Positions 17,312-27,300 of a stretch of DNA of 64,000 nt are shown in pieces. A program made the position numbers and the translations under genes. The notes beneath the pieces were generated by a model, which saw only the letters and a list, made by a program, of their open reading frames with translations, searched no databases and had not been told where the DNA came from. Each line of letters starts with the position of its first letter. Within the stretch, counting starts at the first letter, position 1. Source of the stretch: JAJDTR01 sp965220415 (lineage in GTDB: Bacteria; Poribacteria; WGA-4E; JAJDTR01); contig OZ244829.1 of NCBI GenBank assembly GCA_965220415.1, positions 5,828,001 to 5,892,000 of the forward strand, written 5' to 3'.

Positions 17312-17328
17312 TTGAGACTCAATCTCAA
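17312..17328. promoter_or_regulatory. Fur-like palindromic site 2
   Basis: TTGAGACTCAATCTCAA is a near-perfect palindrome and a second copy of the site at 17237. On the minus strand its TTGAGA and a TAGATA 17 bases further could be a promoter toward bfr. The rest of the 17076-17419 gap is A+T-rich, and no further gene was seen. Confidence 0.4.
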
Positions 17329-17419
17329 GTGACAATGTACAGTGGTTAATAGTATATCTTCCGGTCAATGGATTGTCAATTCTTTTTTCAAACTTTTTCT
17401 AGTCATCACCATTTGCGAT

Positions 17420-17782
17420 TTAAGGTTTTTCATTCTTCGCGTAATCAAAATCATCCGGGGCTTTCACTTTGTCCACTATCTTTATTAGGTGATACGAATA
17501 GCGTCCCACGTCCTGTAATCCAGCCTCGCGTTCCTCCAACCTCACCTCAAGCGTATAGATAAATCCCGGTTCAAAGTCGAAGCCTTGAATGCCGTCGTAG
17601 AAAAAGTGCCATTGTCCCGCTTCCTCGTTGAATTCCATAAAACAGTCCTGCTCAAACGGTCCAAAACATCGCTGAGTATAAGGACCGAGGACTAAGATTT
17701 CGGTGTGTTCCTGCTTGAATAGCTCGCCTATCTCGGCGCAAGCCGTCAATAACATCAACACAAAGACTGCTGCAATTCTCAT
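17420..17782 (-). CDS. Lipoprotein with DUF4377-like domain
   Basis: 120 residues. The N-terminus MRIAAVFVLMLLTACAEI is a lipoprotein signal with lipobox LTAC, so the mature protein would be lipid-anchored at C15. The mature part fits DUF4377: GPYTQRCFGPFEQDC with two cysteines, then WHFFYDGIQGFDFEPGFIYTLEVRLEE, then YHLIKIVDKV. Proteins of this family often occur in META/HslJ-like lipoproteins, and their function is unknown. It is a single gene between bfr and the WD40 gene. Confidence 0.75.
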   Translation of the reverse strand: MRIAAVFVLMLLTACAEIGELFKQEHTEILVLGPYTQRCFGPFEQDCFMEFNEEAGQWHFFYDGIQGFDFEPGFIYTLEVRLEEREAGLQDVGRYSYHLIKIVDKVKAPDDFDYAKNEKP

Positions 17783-17835
17783 TTTGTCTCCCTTGGATTT
17801 GGATCGACTTTGTACAATTGTAGGGTGGAATCAAG

Positions 17836-17931
17836 CGACTGAATAAGGAGCGATCAACTGAACGGATAGTGAGGGCGATAGTAGATCCTGATAGAGATCC
17901 CAGTGCGATAGCACATCCTGATAGAAATCTT
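17836..17931. repeat. Degenerate array of the GATAG...GATCC module
   Basis: Three worn units of the module found at 23977, 24237, 53339 and 60992 lie end to end here (GCGATAGTAGATCCTGATAG, then GAGATCC, then GCGATAGCACATCC). The array lies just 3' of the WD40 gene. Confidence 0.5.
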
Positions 17932-17989
17932 CCACCAATCCGGCCTTGAGAATCAGGAACCGAAGCGCAGCCGTCTGCAGAAGAATGCG

Positions 17990-20359
17990 CTACTCGCTCC
18001 TCAGCCCGCTGGTGTCCCAGACACGGATGACACCATCTCTGCTGCCCGATATCAGCTTTTTCCCATCATGCGTGAAAATGACTGAATTGACTCGATCTTG
18101 ACACCCTTCAATCGTCGCCACCGCTTCGCGTGTGCCCAAATCCCACACACGGATTTTTGTACCTTGGCCCGCGACGAGAAAGCGACCGTTGGGGTCGAAA
18201 GCTAAAGTTTCGAAATATTCATACGTATTGAATGAACCAATTAGCTTGTGCTCCGCTATACTCCACAAATTAATCTCTTTAGACCCTAGGGAAGCGAGAA
18301 TCTTCCCGTCAGGGCTGAATGCAACAACAGATACCGAGCCAAAATCCCGCTTAACCTGATCGCCAATGAAGATTTCCTTCCGTTGCCGCATGTCCCACAG
18401 TCGCACAGAATTGTCAATCCCGCCTGAAGCGAGCAACTTTCCGTCCGGACTGAAAACCACCGATTGTATAATGCTGCGTCCAATCTCTCTTGCCATTAAG
18501 ACAAATTGACTCGGCTGCATTCGGTGCACATCATGCTGCAATACACCAATCGTTTCTTTTTTTGTGATGTCCCAAAGTCGAATGGCGCTATAATCAACCA
18601 AGGCAAGAATTTTTCCGTCTGGACTGAACGCAACCGATTCTGCAGTGGCGGTGTTGTTTTTAAAGACCACAACCTGTTTTCGCTTTTGAACATCCCAAAG
18701 CCGCACTTTCTCTCTTTCAGTGGACGCGAGCAGTGTTCCGTCTGGACTGAATGTCACGGATTTTACAATTGCTTTTTGACCGCGCAGGGTTGCGAGCCGC
18801 TTTTGACTCCGCATATCCCAAAGTGCAACAACCCCATCTTGATGCCCGGACGCGAGAAGCGCGCTATTTGAACTAAGCGCCAGCGATTCAATTCTAGGGT
18901 TGTGATGCTCTAAAACGGTAATCTGCTTCCGGGTTTTTAGATTCCAAAGCCGAACAGTCATGTCTCCAACTTTAGTCTCTCCCAATCTATTTGCAATCGC
19001 ACCGCTAAGAGACGCCAGTGTTTTCCCATCGGGACGGAAAGAAATGGAAGTCACAACGCCGGCATTTACCTCTAACACGCTAATCGGACGGACATTTCGC
19101 GTCAGCACACCACGGTCTATTTGGATTTGAGCGTCCCATAGTCGGATTTTGGCGTCATTACCGGCCGACGCCAAGATTGTTCCATCCGAGCTAAAAGCGA
19201 CTACATTAGCGCCCAAATATGCGTTGTCCGCCTCATCCTCTAGAAACAGCGCGACTTCCGACTGATTCGCTATATCCCAAAGACGAACGCTGCCATCGTC
19301 GCTGCACGAAGCCAGGATCTTTCCATCCGGACTAAAAGCAACAAACGAGACCCCATAGTCGTAATTCAATTTACCCCGTAACTCCTCATCGTGCCGGCGT
19401 GTATCATGTTCTTTAAGCGTCCCCACAAGTGTCTGAGTCGGTACGTCCCAAAGATAAATTGTGGCGTATGCATCTCGAGTATTTGCCGCAGCCAACAATC
19501 CACCGTCAGGGCTGAAAGCTAAAGTCCTTACGCCCCCTCGTTCCGGAATGTCTAGCAAGGCGGTCTGCTGCTGTGTTGCAATATCCCACAAAGCGATTTC
19601 TCCAGATAGGTTGCCAATGGCGAGGATGTCACCATCAAGCGAAAGGGTTAGGGCTGTTACATAGTGTAATTCCCTTAACTGCAGCCCTCCAACAGGTTTT
19701 CGCGTAGACACATTCCATAGCTGAGTAGACACATCCCATCGCTGAACGGCACGGTCTAGCCTTTTCGCTGATACCAGCCTCTGTCCGTCAGGACTGAATG
19801 CGATGGCTCCTGCGCCTTCCGATATCATCCCAACCTTCGCCAGCGTCTCAGCGTCATAGAGCCAGATTCCAACAGCTCCTGCAACGGCTATCAACTTGCC
19901 GTCCGGAGAATAGATTATTTCGTAGATTATGCCGTTGCCGAGACGAGCCGCCGGTTTATTCCGAGCGTCGGTATCCACATTCGTGTGAGCATTTGCAGTG
20001 TACACTCCATTGGTCGGACGTGGATTTCTTACCAAATCTTGCGTACCATCGCCACTCGGAACAGTCGGCATTGTTGACAGCATGACATTATCCTGCGAAA
20101 TCTCGCCAACTTCCGCGACCTTGGTTTCGTTTGAGACGGCTGTTCCGACCAATTTTCCAAACGCTGAAAATTGATTGATGGGGACGAATAGGCACAACAT
20201 TGATAATGTCAGTATGCCAATCACGGCAATCCCAATGGGAACAACGAATTTCTGTGGATTCAATTGAATACACGTTCGTTGGATAATCTCGACGATATTT
20301 AGTGTCAAGGCGGAATCAAGTTTCTCTCCGTTCAAACTTGCGTGCATTGTCGTCAACAT
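17990..20359 (-). CDS. Membrane-anchored 14-blade WD40 protein, sigma half lost
   Basis: 789 residues from ATG 20359, reached from AAGGAAGGAG, which in the intact paralogue is coding sequence. One transmembrane segment (about residues 40-60, VVPIGIAVIGILTLSMLCLF) is followed by 14 WD units of the FSPDGxxLASxxxDxxVRLWD type, enough for two seven-blade propellers. The protein matches the sigma-WD40 fusion at 20876 over its whole length, including the end VIRVWDTSGLRSE, but begins just after sigma region 4. The propeller should face the outside of the inner membrane. It could still bind the same signal as its paralogue while no longer carrying a sigma domain. Confidence 0.85.
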   Translation of the reverse strand: MLTTMHASLNGEKLDSALTLNIVEIIQRTCIQLNPQKFVVPIGIAVIGILTLSMLCLFVPINQFSAFGKLVGTAVSNETKVAEVGEISQDNVMLSTMPTVPSGDGTQDLVRNPRPTNGVYTANAHTNVDTDARNKPAARLGNGIIYEIIYSPDGKLIAVAGAVGIWLYDAETLAKVGMISEGAGAIAFSPDGQRLVSAKRLDRAVQRWDVSTQLWNVSTRKPVGGLQLRELHYVTALTLSLDGDILAIGNLSGEIALWDIATQQQTALLDIPERGGVRTLAFSPDGGLLAAANTRDAYATIYLWDVPTQTLVGTLKEHDTRRHDEELRGKLNYDYGVSFVAFSPDGKILASCSDDGSVRLWDIANQSEVALFLEDEADNAYLGANVVAFSSDGTILASAGNDAKIRLWDAQIQIDRGVLTRNVRPISVLEVNAGVVTSISFRPDGKTLASLSGAIANRLGETKVGDMTVRLWNLKTRKQITVLEHHNPRIESLALSSNSALLASGHQDGVVALWDMRSQKRLATLRGQKAIVKSVTFSPDGTLLASTEREKVRLWDVQKRKQVVVFKNNTATAESVAFSPDGKILALVDYSAIRLWDITKKETIGVLQHDVHRMQPSQFVLMAREIGRSIIQSVVFSPDGKLLASGGIDNSVRLWDMRQRKEIFIGDQVKRDFGSVSVVAFSPDGKILASLGSKEINLWSIAEHKLIGSFNTYEYFETLAFDPNGRFLVAGQGTKIRVWDLGTREAVATIEGCQDRVNSVIFTHDGKKLISGSRDGVIRVWDTSGLRSE

Positions 20360-20567
20360 CTCCTTCCTTAGTTTTGCGGGGTGCCGTAGGGTCGCATGGC
20401 AATCGCATGAGGAGAGGCACCAAAAAGCTGGGCAATCACTTGCAGCTCAATCCGCTCAGAAGATAGTATGAGACTTACCGATGTATTTCGGGCAATTCAG
20501 ACAGGGCTTCTCGGAGCGTTTGATGGGGTTTGTCCTTGTGATGAGACTCGATTGAAATCTTGGCTAA
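20360..20567 (-). pseudogene. Decayed sigma region 4 upstream of the WD40 gene
   Basis: The minus strand reads ISIESHHKDKPHQTLREALS then ELPEIHR, matching the intact copy's DSHHEDQIHQTLREGLSELPEIHR. There a CAA codon has become TAA, and later indels disrupt the helix-turn-helix (the DNA still reads CATGCGATTGCCATGCG in both copies). Homology ends near 20567, so sigma region 2 is gone. The next 308 bases to 20875 hold only the 3' flank of the intact copy, duplicated at 17948 and 20834. Confidence 0.85.
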
Positions 20568-20875
20568 CCCTATAGTGTATAACGACTTAAACAACGCATC
20601 CGTTGACAGAATGCGTTCTACACTGGACGATGGCAAGGCGTTTCACCGAGTCGGACTCAACTTTTCTGCCGAGGTCAGCGGGAGTCGACCTTGCCCGACT
20701 GTGGCTCAAGAAACCAAACATCGTCAAACTGAACGGAGGCATAGACTCTCGTCGATGTTTGCACTCTGCAGCGCCGCGCTAGTTTAAGCTGACTGCGTAA
20801 CTGTAGGGTCAGCACTAACCACCATCCGAACTCGAGAATCAGAAACCGAAGTGCAGCCTTCTGCAGAAGAATCGG

Positions 20876-23728
20876 CTACTCGCTCCCCAACCCGCTAGTA
20901 TCCCAGACTCTGATAACTCCGTCCCAGCTACCCGCAACCAGCGTATTACCGTCACTACTAAAAACTAGCGAACTGACGAACAGAGCACCGACTTCAAGGG
21001 TTGCCGCTTCTACCTGTGTCTTCATATCCCATACGCGAATCTTCGTTCCGTCGCCGGCCGCGAGAAAACGCCCGCTAGGGCTGAAAGCGAGTGTTTTGAC
21101 AAAATCCTCCACTTTCAATGTCCAGATTAATTTGTGTTCGGTTACGTTCCACAAATGAATCTCCTTGCGAGTTGCTGCTGCGGCAAGAATTTCGCCGTTA
21201 GGCCCAAAGCCAGACGCGACAGCGAATATGTCGCCTGTTAGTTGTGTGAAGATCTCCTCTCGTTTCGCCACGTCCCACAAGCGAAATTTCTTGTCAACTC
21301 CTCCCGAAGCCAATGACTCCCCGTCTGGGCTGAAAGCCAACCACTGCATGCTATATGAATAAGGTGCAACGAGATCTGCCTGCCCTAATACCGCGACCTC
21401 CTTTTTCCGCCATGTGTCCCAGAGTCGTATGCAGGTGTCATCAGCACAAGCGAGAATCTTGCCGTCGCGGCTAAACGCAAGCGATCTCACATCCGCAAAG
21501 TGTTCAAAAACAGCAGTTTGTTTTCTCTTTAGAACATCCCATAGTTGCACTTGGTTTTTCGCACTTGTTGCAAGAATTTTCCCATCTCGGTCCAATGCTA
21601 CGCATTCCACCATCGCATCGTTTCCCCTTAGGACACCGGTTTGTTCGGCACTCTGCATATCCCAAAAGGTAACAGAACCATCTTGATGTCCCGACGCCAG
21701 GAGTGTACCGTCTGCACTGAGCGACACTGATTCAACCGAGGCTTTGTGATGTTGGGCCGCGGCGATCAGCGTGTGCCTTTCCACATCCCATAGCCGAATC
21801 ACCATGTCGCCGGTCTTATATGCATTCCTGGCGATGTACCGGCTGTTCAGGGAAGCGAGTGTTTTTCCATTTGGGTGAAAAGCCATAGACGACACTCCAC
21901 CAGCATCGGTTTTCAGCATCCCAATTTGCCTTTGCGTCTGCGCGTCCCACAACCGAATTTGCCCACTATCTCCCGCCGTCACTATAATTGCGCCGTCCGG
22001 GCTAAAGGCAACAATGGATGGGAATCCTTTTTCATCTCCGTAGTCAATTAATTGTGTAATTTTCGTTTGGGTGGCTACATCCCAGAGGGAAGCCGGGACT
22101 TTCCCCGCACGCGCGGACACAAGTGTTTTCCCATCCGGACTAAAAGCCATGGAACTGACCACGTCGTCAACGATAACTTTCAACCGATGTTCTCGCATGT
22201 CATGTTCTTCAAAATATCGCACGGCTGTGGGCGCCGGCTGACGATTCCCGGGCGATTGGACATCCCAGACTTTAATGGTGCGTTCACTGCCGCCTGAAGC
22301 CAACAACCCTCCATCTGGACTGAAAGCCAATGTCTTCGTACCCTCGCCACAGGTTAGCGTAGTAATTAGTATTCTATCTTGAACATACCAAAAATCAACT
22401 TCCCCATTTACATGTGCTACCGCGAGGGTCTGCCCATCAGGCGTGAAAGCAATGGAAGCTACGCCCCGCCCTCTATCGGATCCCAATATAATGCCTCCGT
22501 CCACATCTATCATGGCCGCGACTTCCTGTGGTAATCCGGGCCATCGGAGGTTTCCAATCTGCTCCCGTGTCGACACATTCCATAAATGAACAGTTCCGTC
22601 GTCCCAACGCCCTGATGCCAGTGTTTGTCCGTCGGGACTGAAAGCTATTGTTGTCGCGCCTCTACGCATCAACCCGATTTCCGTCAGCGTTTCGGCGTCA
22701 TAGAGCCAGATGCCAATGGACCCCGCGGCGGCGATTAACTCGCCATCGGGAGAATAGATTACTTCGGAGATTGCACCGTTGCCGAGACGCGCTATCGGTT
22801 CATTCCGAGCGCCGGTTTCCGCTTCAGCGCGATCATTTATAACCTGCGTCCCATTGGTCGGTCGTGAATTCCTCGCCACATTTTTCTTCCCATCACCGCT
22901 CGAAACAACCGAGGTGTTCGGAAGCATGACCACATCCACGGGAATCTCGCCGACATCCATGACATTGGTTTCGCTTGGAATAGGCGCTCCGACCAGTTTA
23001 CCAATCGCTGGCAATTGATTGAAGGGGGTGAACAAACTCAACATTGATATCGTCAATAGACCAACCACGGCAATCCCTATCGGAATGACGGGTGCCTGCG
23101 GATTCGGTTGGATGTGCGTTCGTCGAATCATCTCAACGATATTTAGTGTGAAACCGGAATGTAGTTTCTGTCCGTCAAAACTTGTGTGCATCATCGTTAG
23201 CATCTCCTTCCTCAATTTGGCGCGGGCGCGGTTGAGCCGCATGGCAATCGCATGGGGAGAGACTCCAAGAAACTGTGAAATCTCTTTGCAACTCAATCCA
23301 CCCAGATAGTGAAGGGACAAGACTTGCCGATGTATCTCGGGCAATTCAGACAGGCCTTCCCGGAGCGTTTGATGGATTTGGTCTTCGTGATGCGAGTCGA
23401 TCGAGATGTGGTCCAAGCGCTCTACTTCTTGGTCGGCAACGTATTCTCCGTCGGGACGACTCGCCTTGGAGCGCAAGAAATCTTTGCACAAATTGGAAGT
23501 AATCGCGTACAGCCATGATAGAAACCTGTCCCACCGTTTTAGCGTGCGAAGTTTCCGGAATGCCTTGAGAAAGACCTCTTGAGTTATGTCTTGCGCGTCG
23601 TGGAAGTTGCCGAGTTTTGCGTAAGCCAGCGCGTAGACGCTGCCCTTGTACTTGTCGACGAGCAAGCCAAACGCGGCGGTATCCCCATCAAGGCATTTCT
23701 GAATGATATGACCATCTTCCGTTCGCAT
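20876..23728 (-). CDS. ECF sigma factor fused to a transmembrane helix and 14-blade WD40 domain
   Basis: 950 residues from ATG 23728 (GAGGTG eight bases upstream). Residues 1-90 are sigma region 2 (DAQDITQEVFLKAFRKL, FLSWLYAITSNLCKDFLRSK). About 120-175 is region 4 with its helix-turn-helix (LPEIHRQVLSLHYLGGLS, FLGVSPHAIAMRLNRARAKL). One transmembrane helix follows (PVIPIGIAVVGLLTISML, near 215), then 14 WD units, two propellers' worth. The expected topology is sigma in the cytoplasm and propeller outside. Sigma factors with WD40 extensions are known from planctomycetes (ECF01-Gob type). No separate anti-sigma gene is adjacent on its own strand. To act on promoters it may need cleavage or may work from the membrane. 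Confidence 0.92.
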   Translation of the reverse strand: MRTEDGHIIQKCLDGDTAAFGLLVDKYKGSVYALAYAKLGNFHDAQDITQEVFLKAFRKLRTLKRWDRFLSWLYAITSNLCKDFLRSKASRPDGEYVADQEVERLDHISIDSHHEDQIHQTLREGLSELPEIHRQVLSLHYLGGLSCKEISQFLGVSPHAIAMRLNRARAKLRKEMLTMMHTSFDGQKLHSGFTLNIVEMIRRTHIQPNPQAPVIPIGIAVVGLLTISMLSLFTPFNQLPAIGKLVGAPIPSETNVMDVGEIPVDVVMLPNTSVVSSGDGKKNVARNSRPTNGTQVINDRAEAETGARNEPIARLGNGAISEVIYSPDGELIAAAGSIGIWLYDAETLTEIGLMRRGATTIAFSPDGQTLASGRWDDGTVHLWNVSTREQIGNLRWPGLPQEVAAMIDVDGGIILGSDRGRGVASIAFTPDGQTLAVAHVNGEVDFWYVQDRILITTLTCGEGTKTLAFSPDGGLLASGGSERTIKVWDVQSPGNRQPAPTAVRYFEEHDMREHRLKVIVDDVVSSMAFSPDGKTLVSARAGKVPASLWDVATQTKITQLIDYGDEKGFPSIVAFSPDGAIIVTAGDSGQIRLWDAQTQRQIGMLKTDAGGVSSMAFHPNGKTLASLNSRYIARNAYKTGDMVIRLWDVERHTLIAAAQHHKASVESVSLSADGTLLASGHQDGSVTFWDMQSAEQTGVLRGNDAMVECVALDRDGKILATSAKNQVQLWDVLKRKQTAVFEHFADVRSLAFSRDGKILACADDTCIRLWDTWRKKEVAVLGQADLVAPYSYSMQWLAFSPDGESLASGGVDKKFRLWDVAKREEIFTQLTGDIFAVASGFGPNGEILAAAATRKEIHLWNVTEHKLIWTLKVEDFVKTLAFSPSGRFLAAGDGTKIRVWDMKTQVEAATLEVGALFVSSLVFSSDGNTLVAGSWDGVIRVWDTSGLGSE

Positions 23729-23844
23729 GGATCTTCACCTCTTCCATAGCTGTTTGGATGTTAGACGCATATCATCGCCCAAATGTCACACACGAAGCAA
23801 ATTTTTTGTTTTTAGTGGGATTAATACTGAAAGAGGGAGAGTAT

Positions 23845-24053
23845 TGAGAGCATGCCATTATACCTGTCGGAATAATTCATTCAGCAAGTAACATGTTCTC
23901 GTCGGAGTCTCTTTCCTCGATCCAGAGGATCGAAATGTCAATAGAATGCGACATGTCCAGAGTCCCGCACTCCAGAGGATCAAACGAGTGGATAGCGAGT
24001 GCGATAGTAGATCCTGTGCAATGTGGAGTGTTACTTGATAGGAAAGGAAATTC
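23845..24053. mobile_element. MITE-like element, copy C, both ends missing
   Basis: Matches the middle of the elements at 11798 and 51467. The hairpin at 23918-23932 is intact (CGATCC, loop AGA, GGATCG). The second hairpin is split by a 36-base insertion, which is one unit of the GATAG...GATCC module. Both terminal inverted repeats are absent. Confidence 0.6.
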
Positions 24054-24104
24054 CGTGTTGCCGCTTGTTAGAGCTTGTAGTTTATCAGGCGATTTTACAA
24101 ATCT

Positions 24105-24303
24105 ATACTTTGCGCTGGGTATTATTGCGCTTTCTTTTCCAGTGATAATTGTTTCTAATAGGACTTACGTAGCACCAGCGGGTTGGGAATCGGAGTTCCC
24201 TCGTACAAAGGTCGCGACCTGGAGATCGCGGGATCTCTATCGCACTCGCTATCCGCTCGTTTGATCCTACAGAAGGCGCAATTTCTGACAGCGCACGGTA
24301 TTG
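24105..24303. repeat. Interspersed repeat, plus-strand copy
   Basis: About 200 bases that match 53303-53573 in reverse orientation, including CTTTTCCAGTGATAATTG, GGACTTACGTAGCACCAGC and GGTCGCGACC. One module unit (24237-24270) is embedded. The rest of the 23729-24333 gap shows no gene. Confidence 0.65.
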
Positions 24304-24333
24304 CTGTTGAAATCGCCTGTCAGATCGTGGCAT

Positions 24334-27300
24334 TCAAAACTGGACACCTGCAAAGATTCCGGGCCAAACGCGAATCGTAACGTCATCTGTCCGGTAAACA
24401 CGATGGTACACGGTTCCGAAGTCCGAGGTGTCAAACCGATCCGACGCCAGAATGTTGAGCGAAAGTCCGCCAAAGACGCTGAACCACTTCTGCTGTTCCC
24501 AGCCGACTGCGACGCGGAGTTTGTGCAGTAGGTTGTGTTCATGTACCCACCAATCATCCCAGTCGTCGGTGTAGACCACCGGTCGAACCAAGACATCGAC
24601 ATTTAGAAAAAGCCGATTGCGGAGAGGAATGTGTCCGCCAATGCCGAACCCGAATGATCCGCGGTCCGAATCGCCGCCATACCTACCCGACCTACTCTCC
24701 CATCTGTCAACATCGGGGTGAAGCCCGACCATGAGAAGACTGTAAGCGTGGCGGCTTCCAATGCGAATTCCGAGGTTTAGCGCTTCCGTATCACTGCCCC
24801 ATAGTTGGAGGTGCAGCGGGTTGTCTTTAACAAAGTTGATTAACCCAATCGGGACACCGGACATGCGCCCGGAAACATTGAGAACGCCAATTTGCGTTCC
24901 CTCTACGTGCCCCGCAATGTTAAGAACGCCAATCTGCGTACCGATGGTGCCATGTGCGATATTAAATGCGGCAATCTGCGTACCTGCGGGCGACACACCT
25001 GCTTCTCGGTGCAATCCAAGTGCGGCGTTACCAAACAGGCTCAATTGTGTGCCCTCCAGATTTCCGGCAATATTTGCACCAGGCGCGGCTTGCAGACTTC
25101 GATGCCCCACGGTTCTCCCAACAAAGTTCAGCCCTCCGGCTCCCTGAAAACCGTTAAGGTCCCCAATAGCCAGATTAGCACCGCCCGCTAGTTGAGCGCC
25201 CGTTATGCTTTGACCAACGAGGTTTCCGCCTCCCGCGCCTTGAAAGCCGTCAAGGTCACTACCGATTACATTTACCCCGAATGCTGCTTGAGCGCCTCTT
25301 CCTCTTCCACCGATAATATTTCCGGCTCCAGCGATTTGGATGCCATTTAGGTCACCGCCCCCGATGTTCAGTCCAACCGCTCCTTGAAGCGCATCCACGT
25401 TCCGTCCAACGATGTTACCACCCATTGCCAACTGTAAACTTCGATGTCGAACATGTTTTCCGACGAGATTGAGTCCGAGAGCCCCTTGAATCCCTTCCAA
25501 ATCTCCACCAACGATATTCGCTCCTCCGGCGAATTGAGCGCCGCGCGCTTCGATGCCCTTCATATTTAGCAACCACCCCAATTCAATGCCGTTGAGTTTG
25601 GCATGATAACCGGCAATGATATTGAGGGAGAAGTTCGTCGTAACGTTGTATTTAAGGTCGAGCAATCCGACCGTACTTATCCACGGTAAAAGAGAAATTG
25701 TCATCGGTAGATGCAACTCGGCGCTCTTCTTGGTAGGCGGCGGCAACACCTCAACAGCACGGTTAGGTTGCGATGGTTGGACAGGGTTGATAATTCGAGA
25801 GATGAGACCTTGGTTGTTCAGCACGGTCGGATCAATCCCTTGGTTGTTGAACAGCGAGATGTATTTTCCGTTGTAAAAAACGCGAGGTGTTATTTGCTGT
25901 GGGAGATGTGGATCTTCGGGCAGGTGAGAATACCAATCTTCAATGCTGCGTGTGACGTAGTCCAATAATCCCAACACGGTGACCGTTCCATCTTCGCCGG
26001 CAGCGCCCGGTTCACGCAGTCCTTGAAGCAGAAAATAGGTGAATAACCCGTGTTTCAGTTGCGGAACTTCGGGCGCCCACTGGTTGCTATCGCAGGCGGT
26101 AAAGATGATATTGCTCTCTTCACTGTAACGGGACAACGCTGACACAAAGTGCTTTTTGGGCGTGACGCGGCACGCATCGACGATGAGGAATCGGTGCTCC
26201 GCTTTTGCGCTGTTAAGGATGGCAAACAGATTCTCGAGACTAAGCCCGCTGGCAGCCAGTGGCTCCGACACATCCATCGGTAGGAAATAACTCGTACCAT
26301 CAATGTCTTCCCCATGTCCGGAGAGATAGACGGTCAGTAGGTCAATCGTTTCAATCTGGGCGTGTCGCCGAAGCTGACTGAGAATGTTGGCTTTCGTCGG
26401 CTGAATCAGACTGTCAGGGGTCATCAATGTCACGGTGGCGCCTGCCTCTTGGAACACACTGGCGATGGCTTTCGCATCGTCAGCGGCAAATCTGAGCGAC
26501 TGTACCGGAGGCGGATATACATCTACACCGATTACGATGGCCCAGCGCCGACGATTGCTTCCGCTAGGCGCCCCTAGCTGGAGACTGCCGCCACCGGCGA
26601 AAACCAGCTCGCGCTGGCTGACCGTCATGGATTGCCCACCGATTGAGGAAAGAATAACCTTCTCGTTCAGTTTCAGCGAAGAGTCATTGGGAATGAAGGT
26701 TTCGTCAAAACGATTTTCGGGTCCCGTCAGGACAGGACGCCACGCCAGATTCCACTGTTCATGGTCGCGGTGCACCTGTTGCGCCAGTTGTCGGTAGGTT
26801 AACTCGCCGGACGGCGGTGTTCCAACGGAGCTCTGCGACCGGGTAACCATCCCTCGATAAATCGAGTAGGTCATCGCGCTAACGGGAAGATAGGTCTTGC
26901 GAATCGGAATGCGAATTTCGTGAACGACTTGGTTGTAGGCGGACGCGGCGAGGAGCAGCGCAAAGTCCGCGGATTCGTCCAGTATGTCTTCCGTGTGGCT
27001 CACGATCGGAGTTTGACGCAACTCCGTGGATGGCGCATCCGTAACGGGTGTGCCTTTGGGGCGTCCCAAACGAATCTCTCGGAGTATGTCACCCGAATAA
27101 CAGGTGTCGATGATGCAAGCAATTTCCCGCGTTGGAAGCTCTTGGAGAAGAATATTCAGTTCATCATCCAGCAGGTAGGTCTCGGGCGACGCTAGATTCG
27201 CGTCCACGGGTAGTAGGGCTTCGTCGTTCCTATCCGGGTATCGTCCCTTCGCTTCATCCCCCGGAAATGTCCCGAGTTTATCGATAATCTGCGTCCCGTG

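Noticed and set aside
20560..20787. 75-codon plus-strand frame next to the decayed sigma segment
   Set aside because: It overlaps the pseudogene edge and has no ribosome site or similarity.
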